Origin: an uncultured Solobacterium sp.
GTDB taxonomy: Bacteria > Bacillota_I > Bacilli_A > Erysipelotrichales > Erysipelotrichaceae
Direction of reading: 5' to 3'
Assembly: GCA_900543035.1 (NCBI GenBank)
Contig: UQPV01000041.1
Location: 1-25,805, forward strand
DNA length: 25,805 nt
Within the stretch, counting starts at the first letter, position 1. Each line of letters starts with the position of its first letter. Shown here in pieces: positions 17,302-25,371 of the stretch. The translations under genes were made by a program, and so were the position numbers. The notes below the pieces were generated by a model, which saw nothing but the letters and a program-made list of their open reading frames with translations, did not search any database and was not told the origin of the DNA.

Positions 17302-17631
17302 ATGAAGAAAAAGTACAGAGTATGCAAGAATTATGAATTCAGCGCCATCATGAAGGAAAAACGCTTTTATTCCTGCCCTGCGTTTGTGATCTATGTCAAG
17401 CCGAGAGCGATGGAACATGCCAGGGTCGGCATATCTGTCGGAAAGAAGCTCGGCAATGCGGTGCAGCGCAACCGCATCAAGCGTCAGGTGCGCATGATGG
17501 TAGATGAAATTTTTGATTTTCATGAGGATTTTGATACAGTTTTAATCGTACGTCCGAAATATGACAGCGAAAATTATCTAAACAACAAAAAAAGCTTGGA
17601 AAGATTAAAGAAAAAAGTTAAAATGATATAG
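17302..17631 (+). CDS. rnpA: Ribonuclease P protein component
   Basis: This basic 109-residue protein binds the RNase P RNA and helps process tRNA 5' ends. The signature GKKLGNAVQRNRIKRQVR (residues 48-65) is the family's RNR motif, and the N-terminal KYRVCKNYEFSAI fits the substrate-leader cleft. GAGG lies 9 bases before the ATG. Spacing to yidC is 36 bases, so the two are likely co-transcribed, with RNase P protein expression reduced by the preceding hairpin. Confidence 0.95.
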   Translation: MKKKYRVCKNYEFSAIMKEKRFYSCPAFVIYVKPRAMEHARVGISVGKKLGNAVQRNRIKRQVRMMVDEIFDFHEDFDTVLIVRPKYDSENYLNNKKSLERLKKKVKMI

Positions 17632-17667
17632 TACACCTGATTTATGCTTTTAGCGAGGAGAATGTAG

Positions 17668-18672
17668 ATGAGAAAATTTTTAAAAAATAAAAAAAAGCTG
17701 TTGTTCGTCTGCCTGATTCTGATGGTTTCTCTGACCGCTTGTTCCTCACCGAGAGGAAATGACGGAAAAACGAAGGTAAATGAGATCATTGCTTCTGAAA
17801 CGTTCACGGTAAAGAAAAGCTATGTGAATACGACAGATGTGCCAGAGGAAGTAAAGGAGCAGTATGCCGATTATGCGGAGGATGATGAGATCACCATCGA
17901 AGCGACCACATTCGGTGACGCGATGAACACCGGATGGTTCAACGGACTGATCGTCTGGCCGATCGCACAGCTGATCAACTGGATCGCAGGGATGACAGAT
18001 GCCGGCTTCGGCATCATCGGAACGACGTTCCTGATCCAGCTGCTTGTCTTCTTCATCACGATCAAGTCTCAGGTATCGTCGCAGAAGATGCAGATGATCC
18101 AGCCTGAGGTCATGAAGATCCAGAACAAGTATGCCGGAAAGACCGACGACCGCTCTCGTATGCTCATGGCGCAGGAGACGCAGGCACTGTATAAGAAATA
18201 CAACATTTCCCCGTTTGGATCGATCCTGGTCATGTTCATCCAGCTGCCGATCCTGATGGGCATGTATTATGCGACGATGCGCGCAAGTTCTATCGTCGTG
18301 GGTTCCTTTGCCGGAATCGATCTGTCCAACACACCGATGTATGGTCTGCAGCATGGAGAATATATCTATCTGTTCATCTTTGTGCTGATGGTCGTGTTCC
18401 AGCTGTTGTCGTATAAGATCCCGCAGTGGCTGCAGAAGCATGAAAAGAAGAAGCAGCACATCAAAGAGAAGAAATATGCGCAGCCGAAGAACAACGGCGG
18501 CATGATGGGAAACATGAACATGATGATGTATATGAGCACCGGTCTGATCGCCATCCTGGCGTTCTCCTGGCCGCTTGCCATGTCATTCTACTGGCTTGTT
18601 TCTTCTGTATTCCGCGTTCTGCAGAATCTCGTGGTTCACAAATTCTTTATTGCCAAGAAAAAAGCAGCATAA
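17668..18672 (+). CDS. yidC: Membrane protein insertase YidC (lipoprotein type)
   Basis: This 334-residue YidC/Oxa1 insertase helps place proteins into the membrane. The N-terminus is a lipoprotein leader with lipobox LTAC (Cys25), usual in Gram-positive YidC. The five-helix core follows: residues 92-134, about 184-206, 221-238 and 270-315, with the cytoplasmic coiled hairpin at about 138-175 (SSQKMQMIQPEVMKIQNKYAG). In the first core helix the conserved groove Arg (IIRL in SpoIIIJ) is replaced by Gln124 (FLIQLL). The ATG follows AGGAG at 7 bases. It lies in its usual place between rnpA and jag. The lysine-rich tail typical of co-translational Oxa1 is short (FFIAKKKAA). Confidence 0.95.
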   Translation: MRKFLKNKKKLLFVCLILMVSLTACSSPRGNDGKTKVNEIIASETFTVKKSYVNTTDVPEEVKEQYADYAEDDEITIEATTFGDAMNTGWFNGLIVWPIAQLINWIAGMTDAGFGIIGTTFLIQLLVFFITIKSQVSSQKMQMIQPEVMKIQNKYAGKTDDRSRMLMAQETQALYKKYNISPFGSILVMFIQLPILMGMYYATMRASSIVVGSFAGIDLSNTPMYGLQHGEYIYLFIFVLMVVFQLLSYKIPQWLQKHEKKKQHIKEKKYAQPKNNGGMMGNMNMMMYMSTGLIAILAFSWPLAMSFYWLVSSVFRVLQNLVVHKFFIAKKKAA

Positions 18673-18690
18673 TAAAGGAGGGATGCCGAT

Positions 18691-19320
18691 ATGACAGTAA
18701 AGGTATATACAGGTAAGAATCTTGATGATCTTCTGAAATCAGTTGCGGCTGAAAAAGGAGTGGCTGTAGAGGAGCTTACGTATACAGTCAAAGAGGAAAA
18801 AGCCGGTTTCCTTGGTATCGGCGGAAAAGTGGAAGCGGAGGTCTACTGCAGCAAAGATATCGAAGCGTTCTTGAAAGCTTATCTGGAGCGGTTCTTCGAG
18901 AATATCGAGATGCAGGCGGAAGTCACCGTGGAAAATGATGATGGATTTTATCGGATCCAGATCAATGCGGAAAACAATGCGGTGCTGATCGGCAAAAACG
19001 GCACTGCGCTGCAGTCTCTGAATACGATCGTCAAAGCGGCGGCTTCATCTGAATTCAGAAAGCGTGTCGGCGTCCTGATCGACATCAACGGATATAAGCA
19101 GGAAAAATATCACAAGGTATGCGCGCTGGCCATGCGTGTGGCCAAGGATGTCAGACGCACAAAGACAGATGCGATCCTGGATCCTATGCCGGCTGATGAA
19201 CGCAAAGCGATCCACAATCATCTGGCTGATATGGACTGCATCACGACGGAGAGCGAAGGTGAAGGCAATCACCGTCGGTTGAAGATCATGTATACGCCGG
19301 ACAAGAAAAAGAAAGATTAA
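18691..19320 (+). CDS. jag: RNA-binding protein Jag/KhpB (Jag-N, KH, R3H)
   Basis: This 209-residue cytoplasmic RNA-binding protein has three domains: Jag-N (1-52, with KAGFLGIGGKVEAEV), a KH domain (about 70-145, with the IGKNG loop and LQSLNTIV) and an R3H domain (about 148-207, with PADERKAIHNHLAD). The homologue KhpB/EloR affects cell elongation and division in streptococci. AAGGAGGG lies 8 bases before the ATG. It sits 18 bases after yidC, the standard arrangement. In most Firmicutes mnmE follows; here the operon ends in a terminator and an IS remnant. Confidence 0.95.
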   Translation: MTVKVYTGKNLDDLLKSVAAEKGVAVEELTYTVKEEKAGFLGIGGKVEAEVYCSKDIEAFLKAYLERFFENIEMQAEVTVENDDGFYRIQINAENNAVLIGKNGTALQSLNTIVKAAASSEFRKRVGVLIDINGYKQEKYHKVCALAMRVAKDVRRTKTDAILDPMPADERKAIHNHLADMDCITTESEGEGNHRRLKIMYTPDKKKKD

Positions 19321-19328
19321 ATGAAAAC

Positions 19329-19355
19329 GAGCCTGAATTTCGGGCTCATTTTTTT
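19329..19355 (+). terminator. Terminator of the rpmH-rnpA-yidC-jag operon
   Basis: A 5-bp GC-rich stem (GAGCC/GGCTC) with a 9-base loop is followed by ATTTTTTT, 8 bases after the jag stop codon. Confidence 0.8.
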
Positions 19356-19411
19356 AAACCCCCAGATAGTCTGGCGGTCAAAATAGCTTAAGCAAAGAGA
19401 CTTAAAAAAAA

Positions 19412-19467
19412 CTCCTTCTGATACTAAACTTGCGGTCCGACAACTGCAAGAAAAGAATCAGAAGGAG
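19412..19467 (+). promoter_or_regulatory. Ribosome-site-sequestering leader of IS200 tnpA
   Basis: CTCCTTCTGAT (19412-19422) pairs perfectly with ATCAGAAGGAG (19457-19467), which contains the tnpA Shine-Dalgarno. An inner CTTGC/GCAAG stem (19429-19433 and 19446-19450) lies inside. IS200 elements are known to hide their ribosome site this way to limit transposase synthesis. The structure is better preserved than the gene. Confidence 0.75.
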
Positions 19468-19476
19468 GCCATGAAA

Positions 19477-19785
19477 ATGAATGATCTTAATGGCATACAT
19501 GCTTTATCACATACAACTTGGAATTGCAAATATCACATCGTGCTTGCACCAAAGTACAGAAGGAAAGTATTTTATGGAAAAAAAGGTGAGAAATAGGAGC
19601 GATATTAAGAGAAATGTGCAAGTGGAAAGGGGTAAATAGAATAACAGCAGAAGAATGCCCTGACCACGTACATATGTTGGTAGAGGTCTCGCCAGTGATA
19701 AGCGTATCAGGATCTATGGGATCCTTGAACAGGTAGAGCAGCATCTTGAAGAACCGTTCATGATCAGTGGTGCGATGTAATCGTG
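19477..19785 (+). pseudogene. tnpA: IS200-type transposase TnpA, frameshifted and truncated
   Basis: TnpA is a Y1 HUH single-strand transposase of about 150 residues. The frame from ATG 19477 reads NDLNGIHALSHTTWNCKYHI and continues to VFYGKKGEK, then stops. A shift near 19590 restores IGAILREMCKWKGVNRITAE and the HUH motif in CPDHVHMLVEV, up to a stop at 19734. After it only scraps of the C-terminal part (SSILKNRS) remain, with a large internal deletion. The helix carrying the catalytic Tyr is lost, so the product cannot be active. ATG 19477 is 8 bases after GGAGG. Confidence 0.85.
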
Positions 19786-19843
19786 CCGTTTTTTTTTTGT
19801 GATTGAGGCCATTCGCAGCTGAGTCATTCATGGGCGTATGCTA

Positions 19844-19870
19844 AGATCCTCCAGATGAGCTGGAGGATCT
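19844..19870. repeat. Perfect hairpin downstream of the IS remnant
   Basis: AGATCCTCCAG and CTGGAGGATCT form an 11-bp perfect stem with a 5-base loop. No T-run follows on either strand. It may be the subterminal right-end palindrome of the IS200-type element or an unrelated hairpin. Confidence 0.5.
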
Positions 19871-19910
19871 GGATTCGTCGATCAGACATCAGAGGTGATG
19901 GCCATAAAAA

Positions 19911-19944
19911 AGCTGTGACACGCTTGTATTAGCATGTCACAGCT
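19911..19944 (-). terminator. Terminator of the GH84 gene
   Basis: A 10-bp perfect stem (AGCTGTGACA/TGTCACAGCT) with a 14-base loop is followed on the - strand by TTTTTATGG. It starts 17 bases after the GH84 stop codon. Confidence 0.8.
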
Positions 19945-19961
19945 GGATCATCGGGAATGGA

Positions 19962-22900
19962 TCATTCCTGATTCTTTCTGCGTCTGATGGCGAGCAGAGC
20001 GCCTGCGGCTGCGGCCAGCACGCCGGCAAACAGTCCGGTCTGTGCAGCTGCTGCAGTGTTCGTCGTATCTTCAGCATTTGTGCTGTTCTTGACTTCAACC
20101 AGGTTGTCTACAGATGCCTGCAGGGTCTTCACCATGTCGTCCACTTCTGCCTGTGTGATTTCAGGATCATTGGTCATGATCTCTGCACGTGCGGCATCCT
20201 GGATGACGGCCTGTGCGCTTTCCTTCGTGTATGCGCTCAGGTCAAGGCTGTTCACATATGCGATCAGCTCTTCCAATGCGCTGGTGTCCGCTTTTGTTCT
20301 CGCATTCAAGCGTGCTTCACGCAGCGTCTTGGTCGCTTCATCGATCTCTGCCTGTGTCGTCGCGTTGTTCAGGGCCGTCTTCGCTGCATCCAGCTTCTCC
20401 TGCAGTCCTTCTACGCTGCTCGGCACATAGTTGCCGATGTTGGCGATCATCTCGGTGACGAGCTCGATCTCATGCTCGAGCGCGCTCGTATCTAACGTAA
20501 TGGTCTCCAGGTTGGCGATCGCATCGCTCAGGTTCATGATGGCTTCTGTGACTTCTGCCGTTGTCGCATTGTCATTGATCGCTACGGTCTGTGCGGATTC
20601 GATCGCTGCCTGCAGTGCGTCAAGGCTTTCTGTCGTGTAGTCACCATCGAGGTAACCGTTTGCGGCTTCGATCAAGGCGTTCAGCTCTGCCTTGGAGACG
20701 ATCTCCCACAGCTCCTGTGCTGCTTTGGTCATCGCCTTGTTCGCTGCCTTCAGCTCATCTACGGTTGCACCCGGGTTATTGACCAGTGTCTGTGCGGCCT
20801 GGACTGCGTCTTTCAGCGCCTGTACCTTAGCCGGGCGGATGCCTTCTACGTTGTTCAGGATGTTCTCATTGATGAAGTCGATCGTTGCCTGGATATCTGC
20901 TCTCAGGGCATCCTCAGATGCTTCCTGATCCAGATCCTGCATCGCTTCGCTCAGGTTGAGCAGTGCGGTAACGACTTCTGTCACGGTCGGTGCTTCCTTG
21001 GCGAGCACGGCCTGTGCGTTGGCGATGGCTTCAGTCAATACTGCATCATCAGAGCCCAGAGCAATGGCCTTGTCGACCATGTTCTGCAGTGCGGCGATGG
21101 CTGCTTCGCTTGCAGTTTCCTGATCTCCCGGATCTTCGCTCTGTTCCTGTGCGATGATCTCGTAGATGACCGGCGCCGGATTTGCGCTGTTGAATGTCAG
21201 CTGGACTTCAGTGATCGTGTCATTGATGGCCAGCGTCGTCAGTTCTTTATTCAGCGTACCGACTTCTTTCCATGTGCCGTCTACGCCCTTCACGCTGACA
21301 ACGGCGTTGCTGATGGCCTCTGCGTCCTGCATGATCATCAGGTTGCCGACATCGGTGATCGTCGTCATGTCGAAGTTCAGCGTATCGCCGTCTTTGACAG
21401 CAGTCGGTGCGAATGCAGTCGTCAGATCGCGGTCATACAGGTTATACAGCGTGCCGTCTTCAAATGTGGAAGAAGCGATATCGATCGTATCGTCACCAAG
21501 CGAGCCTTCGCTCTCATTGAACATGATCTCGAAGATCTGTACCCAGTTAGCGCTTGCCTCTGTAGCAGTGAAGCGGATGTAACGTGCCATCTGGCCTTCT
21601 GCGTTGTAATCTGCGGAATTGACCAGCTGTCCGTCGATCGTCTTCTCAACATAGTTCTCATCGTTGATGATATCGCCGATCTGTGTCCAGCTTACTCCGT
21701 CAGTGGAGATCTCCAGCTTTGTGGCTGCGAATCCATCGATGCCATGTCCAGGTCCCTTCGGGTTTCCGGCATAGTTGATGGAGACATCATACAGCGGGAT
21801 CTCTTTGCCCAGATCGACGCGGGCATAACTGCCTACCGTTGCGCCGGCGCTGGAATAGAATTTCGTATGGATATTGCCGTCAATGGTATTGGCCATCGTA
21901 CCTTCATAAGTACCCAGGTCAGTTTCTGCCTTCATGACGCCGACATTGTAGATCGGTTTGACTGTCAGAGAAGTCAGGTTCAGTTCGATTGCGGCATCTG
22001 TGTCATTCAGGATGCGTACATAAGTAGCAGTCGTGTTGATGTCCGCGTTCAGTGAATCTGCATCTGTCCACTCATGACCATTGACCGAATACTGCAGCTT
22101 CAGTCCTTCTGCTGTGCCGATCTCTGTTGCGATGCTGCCGACCTTCATGGCCTTCGGCAGACGGATACCGATGGATTCTCCGGCATTCAGTGTGCCAGCA
22201 ACATCGTTGATGGTGTAGTTGCCCTGCGCAGCAATCACTTTAACTTCATCGATGCCTTCCATCGTACCGATCACAGCAGGATTTGCCTGCGGGAATACCG
22301 TATCCATGAGCAGGTCTTTGATCTGGGAGATAGAGTCACGCAGGAGCGGCTTGATACGTTTTTCACCAACTTTAACGACATTCATCTTTGTTCCATTGGT
22401 TTCCAGGCTTTCAATCTGATAAGTCTCAGATTCATTCAGCTTGATCTCTGTCTGCGTGATGTTGGTCAGGCAGTCATCGATGATGCCGTCTTGTGCGGCG
22501 ATGAATGCATTCATGCTTGCGATTCCGGCTTCTGCGACAGCCTCATACGCATTCAGGTGCATCGTGATCTCTTCCAGCAAGTTTGCGTTGTTGATGTTGC
22601 GCAGCAAAGCGACATCTTCTTTCATCTGGGTGAAATCAGCTTTGAGCACTTCAGCTGCTTCTTTGATGCCCATGTTGTTCTTCAGGGCTGTCTGGAAGTT
22701 GGTGATATCTTCAACTAAGTAACGGGATTCGTCGAATTCAAATCCATCTTTGATATAAGAGATGTTGTCCGCAAAGCGTTCAAATGCTTCGTTGGCTTCC
22801 GGAACAAGTTCAGCGATGGCACGCTTCCAGCTGGAAGTACGTTCGAAATCGCCAATGTTCCAGGAATAGTCCGCACCGCTGAAGATCGCGACCTTGCTTG

Positions 22901-24218
22901 CCTCTGCCTGAGACATCGGATTCAGGAAGAAACCGCTCAGGTTATCGACATCATTGTCCAGGTTTTCTAACGGGGACATCATCAGGTTGCCGTCGCAATA
23001 GTCATTGACCGGATAGTTCCACCATGCGGCGAGATCTTTATCTACGCCGGTCTGTGTCTTCGGCCACTCATAAGCTTCCTTCGTGATAGCAGACATCGTA
23101 TTGGCGCCTGTCCACATAACGACGATATCATCATCCAGAGAGCTGAAGAACGGCTTGAAGTAAGTCTGCATATCTGGACCCCAGCCGTTGCAGTAACGTG
23201 TACCGACAACGATCAGCGGTTTGACATCGCCTTTCTTCTGCACGAATTCACGGTTGACGCGGTTGATCAGGTCAGCGTGATCCTGACCGCTGTAAGAACC
23301 GCTCAGGTCATCATAAGAGATACCGAACTGACGGACACCAAGATCATACAGCTGCTCGAACTTTCTGATCAGGGCATTATAATCATCATCTGTGTTGTAA
23401 TTGAATCCATATCCCGGATGCACGCTCCAGCAGAAGCTCATGTTGTCTTTCTTGCCTTCCTCGGCCAGCTGACGCAGCTCTTCAGCTTTATCATCCGGAT
23501 ACAGCTCACGCCACTGATCCTTGTGATATGGGTCATCTTTCGGCGCATAGATATATGTGTTCATCTTGAATTTGCTGGATTCGCTCATCAGAGAGAGGCG
23601 GTCCTCAAAGTCCCATGGATAACCGTAGAATCCTTCGACAAATCCACGCAGCTTGACATCCGGATAATCAGAGATCACGGTTTCAGCAAATGTGCCGTCT
23701 TCTTTTCCCTGTTCCATCATCTGGGTCAGCGTCATGACGCCGTAGTAAGCGCCGTCTTCGTCTGCACCGACGATGTTGATCTCACCTTTGGCGTTCTCAT
23801 CGTTGCTGGCGCTCAGGATGTATCCCTGTTCTTCCTCCAGCACGGTGGTGTCTGCATTTGCCGGTGCAGCGCAATCGTCACAATGTGATGCATCTGTCGT
23901 GATCAGGATGGTCGCCTGACTGTCGTCCACTTCATCAGCCTCTACGAATGAAATGTTTTCTGCTGTCAGAAGCTCCTTGACCTTGGTCACGGTCGCTTCG
24001 TTTTGTTCGCCATGAACGACGAGGTTGACCGTGCCCTCCAGCTTCATTCCTTCAGTGGAGAGATATTCCATTTTCTGCGGCTTCGGATAAATCTCAGCCT
24101 GCACAGACTCTGTTGCCTGATCGTTTTCCTGTGCCATTGCCACATTTGGCATCAGCAAGGAAAGCGTGCAGGAAGCAGCCATGGAAATCTTCAGCAGTTT
24201 CTTTTCCAACTTTTCCAT
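19962..24218 (-). CDS. Secreted GH84 beta-N-acetylglucosaminidase (NagJ/mu-toxin-like)
   Basis: This 1418-residue extracellular enzyme probably removes GlcNAc from host glycoproteins or mucin. The start is ATG 24218 (MEKLEKKLLKISM), preceded by AAAGGAG; the open frame upstream of it is non-coding leader. The signal peptide ends near residue 29 (VAMA/QEN). A GH20b-like domain (about 40-185) precedes the GH84 barrel (about 188-490), which has LRGFVEGFYGYPW and the acid/base pair Asp303-Asp304 in ISYDDLSG, matching Asp297-298 of Clostridium perfringens NagJ. A helical region, a CBM32-like domain (757-903) and another beta-sandwich (904-1030) follow. Some four or five FIVAR-type helical repeats (1035-1377) precede the C-terminus QTG-hydrophobic-RRRK, a sorting-signal shape lacking canonical LP. 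The gene is transcribed towards oriC, on the lagging-strand template side. Confidence 0.9.
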   Translation of the reverse strand: MEKLEKKLLKISMAASCTLSLLMPNVAMAQENDQATESVQAEIYPKPQKMEYLSTEGMKLEGTVNLVVHGEQNEATVTKVKELLTAENISFVEADEVDDSQATILITTDASHCDDCAAPANADTTVLEEEQGYILSASNDENAKGEINIVGADEDGAYYGVMTLTQMMEQGKEDGTFAETVISDYPDVKLRGFVEGFYGYPWDFEDRLSLMSESSKFKMNTYIYAPKDDPYHKDQWRELYPDDKAEELRQLAEEGKKDNMSFCWSVHPGYGFNYNTDDDYNALIRKFEQLYDLGVRQFGISYDDLSGSYSGQDHADLINRVNREFVQKKGDVKPLIVVGTRYCNGWGPDMQTYFKPFFSSLDDDIVVMWTGANTMSAITKEAYEWPKTQTGVDKDLAAWWNYPVNDYCDGNLMMSPLENLDNDVDNLSGFFLNPMSQAEASKVAIFSGADYSWNIGDFERTSSWKRAIAELVPEANEAFERFADNISYIKDGFEFDESRYLVEDITNFQTALKNNMGIKEAAEVLKADFTQMKEDVALLRNINNANLLEEITMHLNAYEAVAEAGIASMNAFIAAQDGIIDDCLTNITQTEIKLNESETYQIESLETNGTKMNVVKVGEKRIKPLLRDSISQIKDLLMDTVFPQANPAVIGTMEGIDEVKVIAAQGNYTINDVAGTLNAGESIGIRLPKAMKVGSIATEIGTAEGLKLQYSVNGHEWTDADSLNADINTTATYVRILNDTDAAIELNLTSLTVKPIYNVGVMKAETDLGTYEGTMANTIDGNIHTKFYSSAGATVGSYARVDLGKEIPLYDVSINYAGNPKGPGHGIDGFAATKLEISTDGVSWTQIGDIINDENYVEKTIDGQLVNSADYNAEGQMARYIRFTATEASANWVQIFEIMFNESEGSLGDDTIDIASSTFEDGTLYNLYDRDLTTAFAPTAVKDGDTLNFDMTTITDVGNLMIMQDAEAISNAVVSVKGVDGTWKEVGTLNKELTTLAINDTITEVQLTFNSANPAPVIYEIIAQEQSEDPGDQETASEAAIAALQNMVDKAIALGSDDAVLTEAIANAQAVLAKEAPTVTEVVTALLNLSEAMQDLDQEASEDALRADIQATIDFINENILNNVEGIRPAKVQALKDAVQAAQTLVNNPGATVDELKAANKAMTKAAQELWEIVSKAELNALIEAANGYLDGDYTTESLDALQAAIESAQTVAINDNATTAEVTEAIMNLSDAIANLETITLDTSALEHEIELVTEMIANIGNYVPSSVEGLQEKLDAAKTALNNATTQAEIDEATKTLREARLNARTKADTSALEELIAYVNSLDLSAYTKESAQAVIQDAARAEIMTNDPEITQAEVDDMVKTLQASVDNLVEVKNSTNAEDTTNTAAAAQTGLFAGVLAAAAGALLAIRRRKNQE
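20080..21116 (-). repeat. FIVAR-like helical repeat region of the GH84 protein
   Basis: Some four or five diverged units of about 65-75 residues recur. Each has a start like ALxxxIxxAxxYL, a middle LxxAxxxAxxVxxNxxAT and an end like VxxAxxxLxxAxxxL. They likely form a stalk or a carbohydrate-binding spacer between the enzyme and the cell surface. The units are diverged at DNA level, so recombination between them is limited. Confidence 0.65.
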
Positions 24219-24233
24219 TTTGTCTCCTTTCCT

Positions 24234-24256
24234 GCTATCTCGAAAAGAAAGATAGC
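24234..24256 (-). promoter_or_regulatory. Leader hairpin before the GH84 ribosome site
   Basis: GCTATCT/AGATAGC forms a 7-bp stem with a 9-base loop. It ends about 6 bases before the Shine-Dalgarno AAAGGAG, so it leaves the ribosome site free. It may stabilise the 5' end of the mRNA. Confidence 0.45.
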
Positions 24257-24266
24257 CCTTACAGTC

Positions 24267-24296
24267 ATTATATAAAATAACAGATACCTTTGTCAA
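24267..24296 (-). promoter_or_regulatory. GH84 promoter
   Basis: On the - strand, perfect TTGACA (complement of 24291-24296) and perfect TATAAT (complement of 24267-24272) lie 18 bases apart. The predicted leader is about 42 bases. This is the strongest vegetative-type promoter seen in the window. The rest of 24300-24570 is AT-rich and shows only a weak candidate promoter for the HD gene (TTGAAA at 24457 with TAAAAA 17 bases on). Confidence 0.85.
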
Positions 24297-24571
24297 TAAC
24301 TGGAAATCGACAGGATCTGGGAGAATGTAACTGACTGAAGAAGAGAAAAAAAGCACATATATTTACATAAATTTAGCAGATCGTTCATCAATAAAATTAA
24401 TATATTACATGAAGTATTTAGCATTAGCATGCGGTTATCAATTTATTTTATCTTATTTGAAAACATGGAAAAGCGCATATAAAAAAAATGAACGAGATGT
24501 GAACAACAATGCTTAAAATTTATAGAAATTATTCTCAAAAAAATGTTATCATAACTGGTGAAGGTGATGAG

Positions 24572-25135
24572 ATGAACAGAAGGCTGCAGGAACAAAGCGC
24601 AGAAAAGCTGTCTTTATATTTGGGTGATGAACGGCTGATGAAGATGAAGAAATATGTTCAGCACGGAGATGTGTCGACATATGACCATGCCGTATTGGTG
24701 GCGTTTTACAGCTGCATGCTGGCCTGCAGGCTGAGGCTGAAGTATGATGAACGCGCACTGATCCGTGGTGCGCTGCTGCATGATTATTATTTGTATGATT
24801 GGCATGAGAAAGAGGCATGGCATAAGTGGCATGGATTCAGGCATCCTCGCTTTGCCATGGAAAATGCTCAGCGTGACTTTCATCTGAGCGAAAAAGAGAT
24901 CGAGATCATCAGAAAGCATATGTGGCCATTGACCATCATTCCGCCGCGGTGCAAAGAAGCATGGATCGTCAATGGGACAGATACATGGATCTCGCTGATC
25001 GAAAGCGCCGTTCGCTTCCGCTGCCTTTCTGCGCTAAGAAAAAGCTGGATTGACCGACCTCTGCACCTCAGTCTTCGATGCGCGGAAGATGCCAGGAGAC
25101 AAGCATCGACATGCACGATAAAAGAAGAAAGATGA
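24572..25135 (+). CDS. HD-domain protein (putative phosphohydrolase)
   Basis: This 187-residue cytoplasmic protein has an HD-superfamily metal-binding core. The visible ligands are a His in the segment YDHAVLVAFYSCMLA, the HD pair in GALLHDYYLYDWHEK, and His residues in GFRHPRFAMENA and RKHMWPLT. The motifs match a widespread Firmicutes family of uncharacterised HD proteins. Substrate is unknown; nucleotides or phosphate esters are common for the superfamily. ATG 24572 is chosen because GAAGGTGAT lies just upstream; an ATG at 24509 has no ribosome site. After about residue 130 the sequence (VNGTDTWISLIES...) becomes less family-like and ends in low-quality Arg/Ser-rich sequence, so a C-terminal frameshift is possible. 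Confidence 0.75.
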   Translation: MNRRLQEQSAEKLSLYLGDERLMKMKKYVQHGDVSTYDHAVLVAFYSCMLACRLRLKYDERALIRGALLHDYYLYDWHEKEAWHKWHGFRHPRFAMENAQRDFHLSEKEIEIIRKHMWPLTIIPPRCKEAWIVNGTDTWISLIESAVRFRCLSALRKSWIDRPLHLSLRCAEDARRQASTCTIKEER

Positions 25136-25287
25136 ACATGGTGGCAGCGTCACGTTGGATCGTTATCGCAAATGATCATTTTACTGGTATCGAGATGTCA
25201 TCCGAAGCAATGGAGACTGCCTCAATCCAGAATAAGTCATCGTGATCCACCGTGCATGATGCATTAGATTGAGGGAGGCACATCAAG

Positions 25288-25325
25288 AAAGGGCTGATTT
25301 CTGGAAAACCAGGGTCGCCCTTTTT
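25288..25325. terminator. Bidirectional terminator between the HD gene and the right-edge membrane gene
   Basis: The outer stem AAAGGGC/GCCCTTT encloses an inner CTGG-AAAA-CCAG hairpin, with T-runs on the + strand and a shorter one on the - strand. It lies between convergent genes. Upstream of it (25136-25287) no gene is seen, only an 8-bp inverted repeat CCTCAATC/GATTGAGG at 25220-25227 and 25267-25274. Confidence 0.75.
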
Positions 25326-25371
25326 ACGCGATGGATGATGCGCGGTCCGCTGTCTGGATCAATCTATTCGA

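Larger units (their letters stand above)
19362..19790 (+). mobile_element. Decayed IS200-type insertion sequence
   Basis: The left end keeps a small palindrome CCAGA-TAG-TCTGG (19362-19374), of the kind IS200/IS605 transposases recognise. A structured leader and a broken tnpA follow. The right end is not clear. A perfect 11-bp hairpin at 19844-19870 could mark it, or could be unrelated. There are no terminal inverted repeats or target duplications, as expected for this family. No tnpB is present. Confidence 0.7.

Noticed and set aside
24975..25110. Definite C-terminal frameshift in the HD-domain gene
   Set aside because: Alternative frames near 24976 also read plausibly for a few codons, but neither is clearly better without an alignment.
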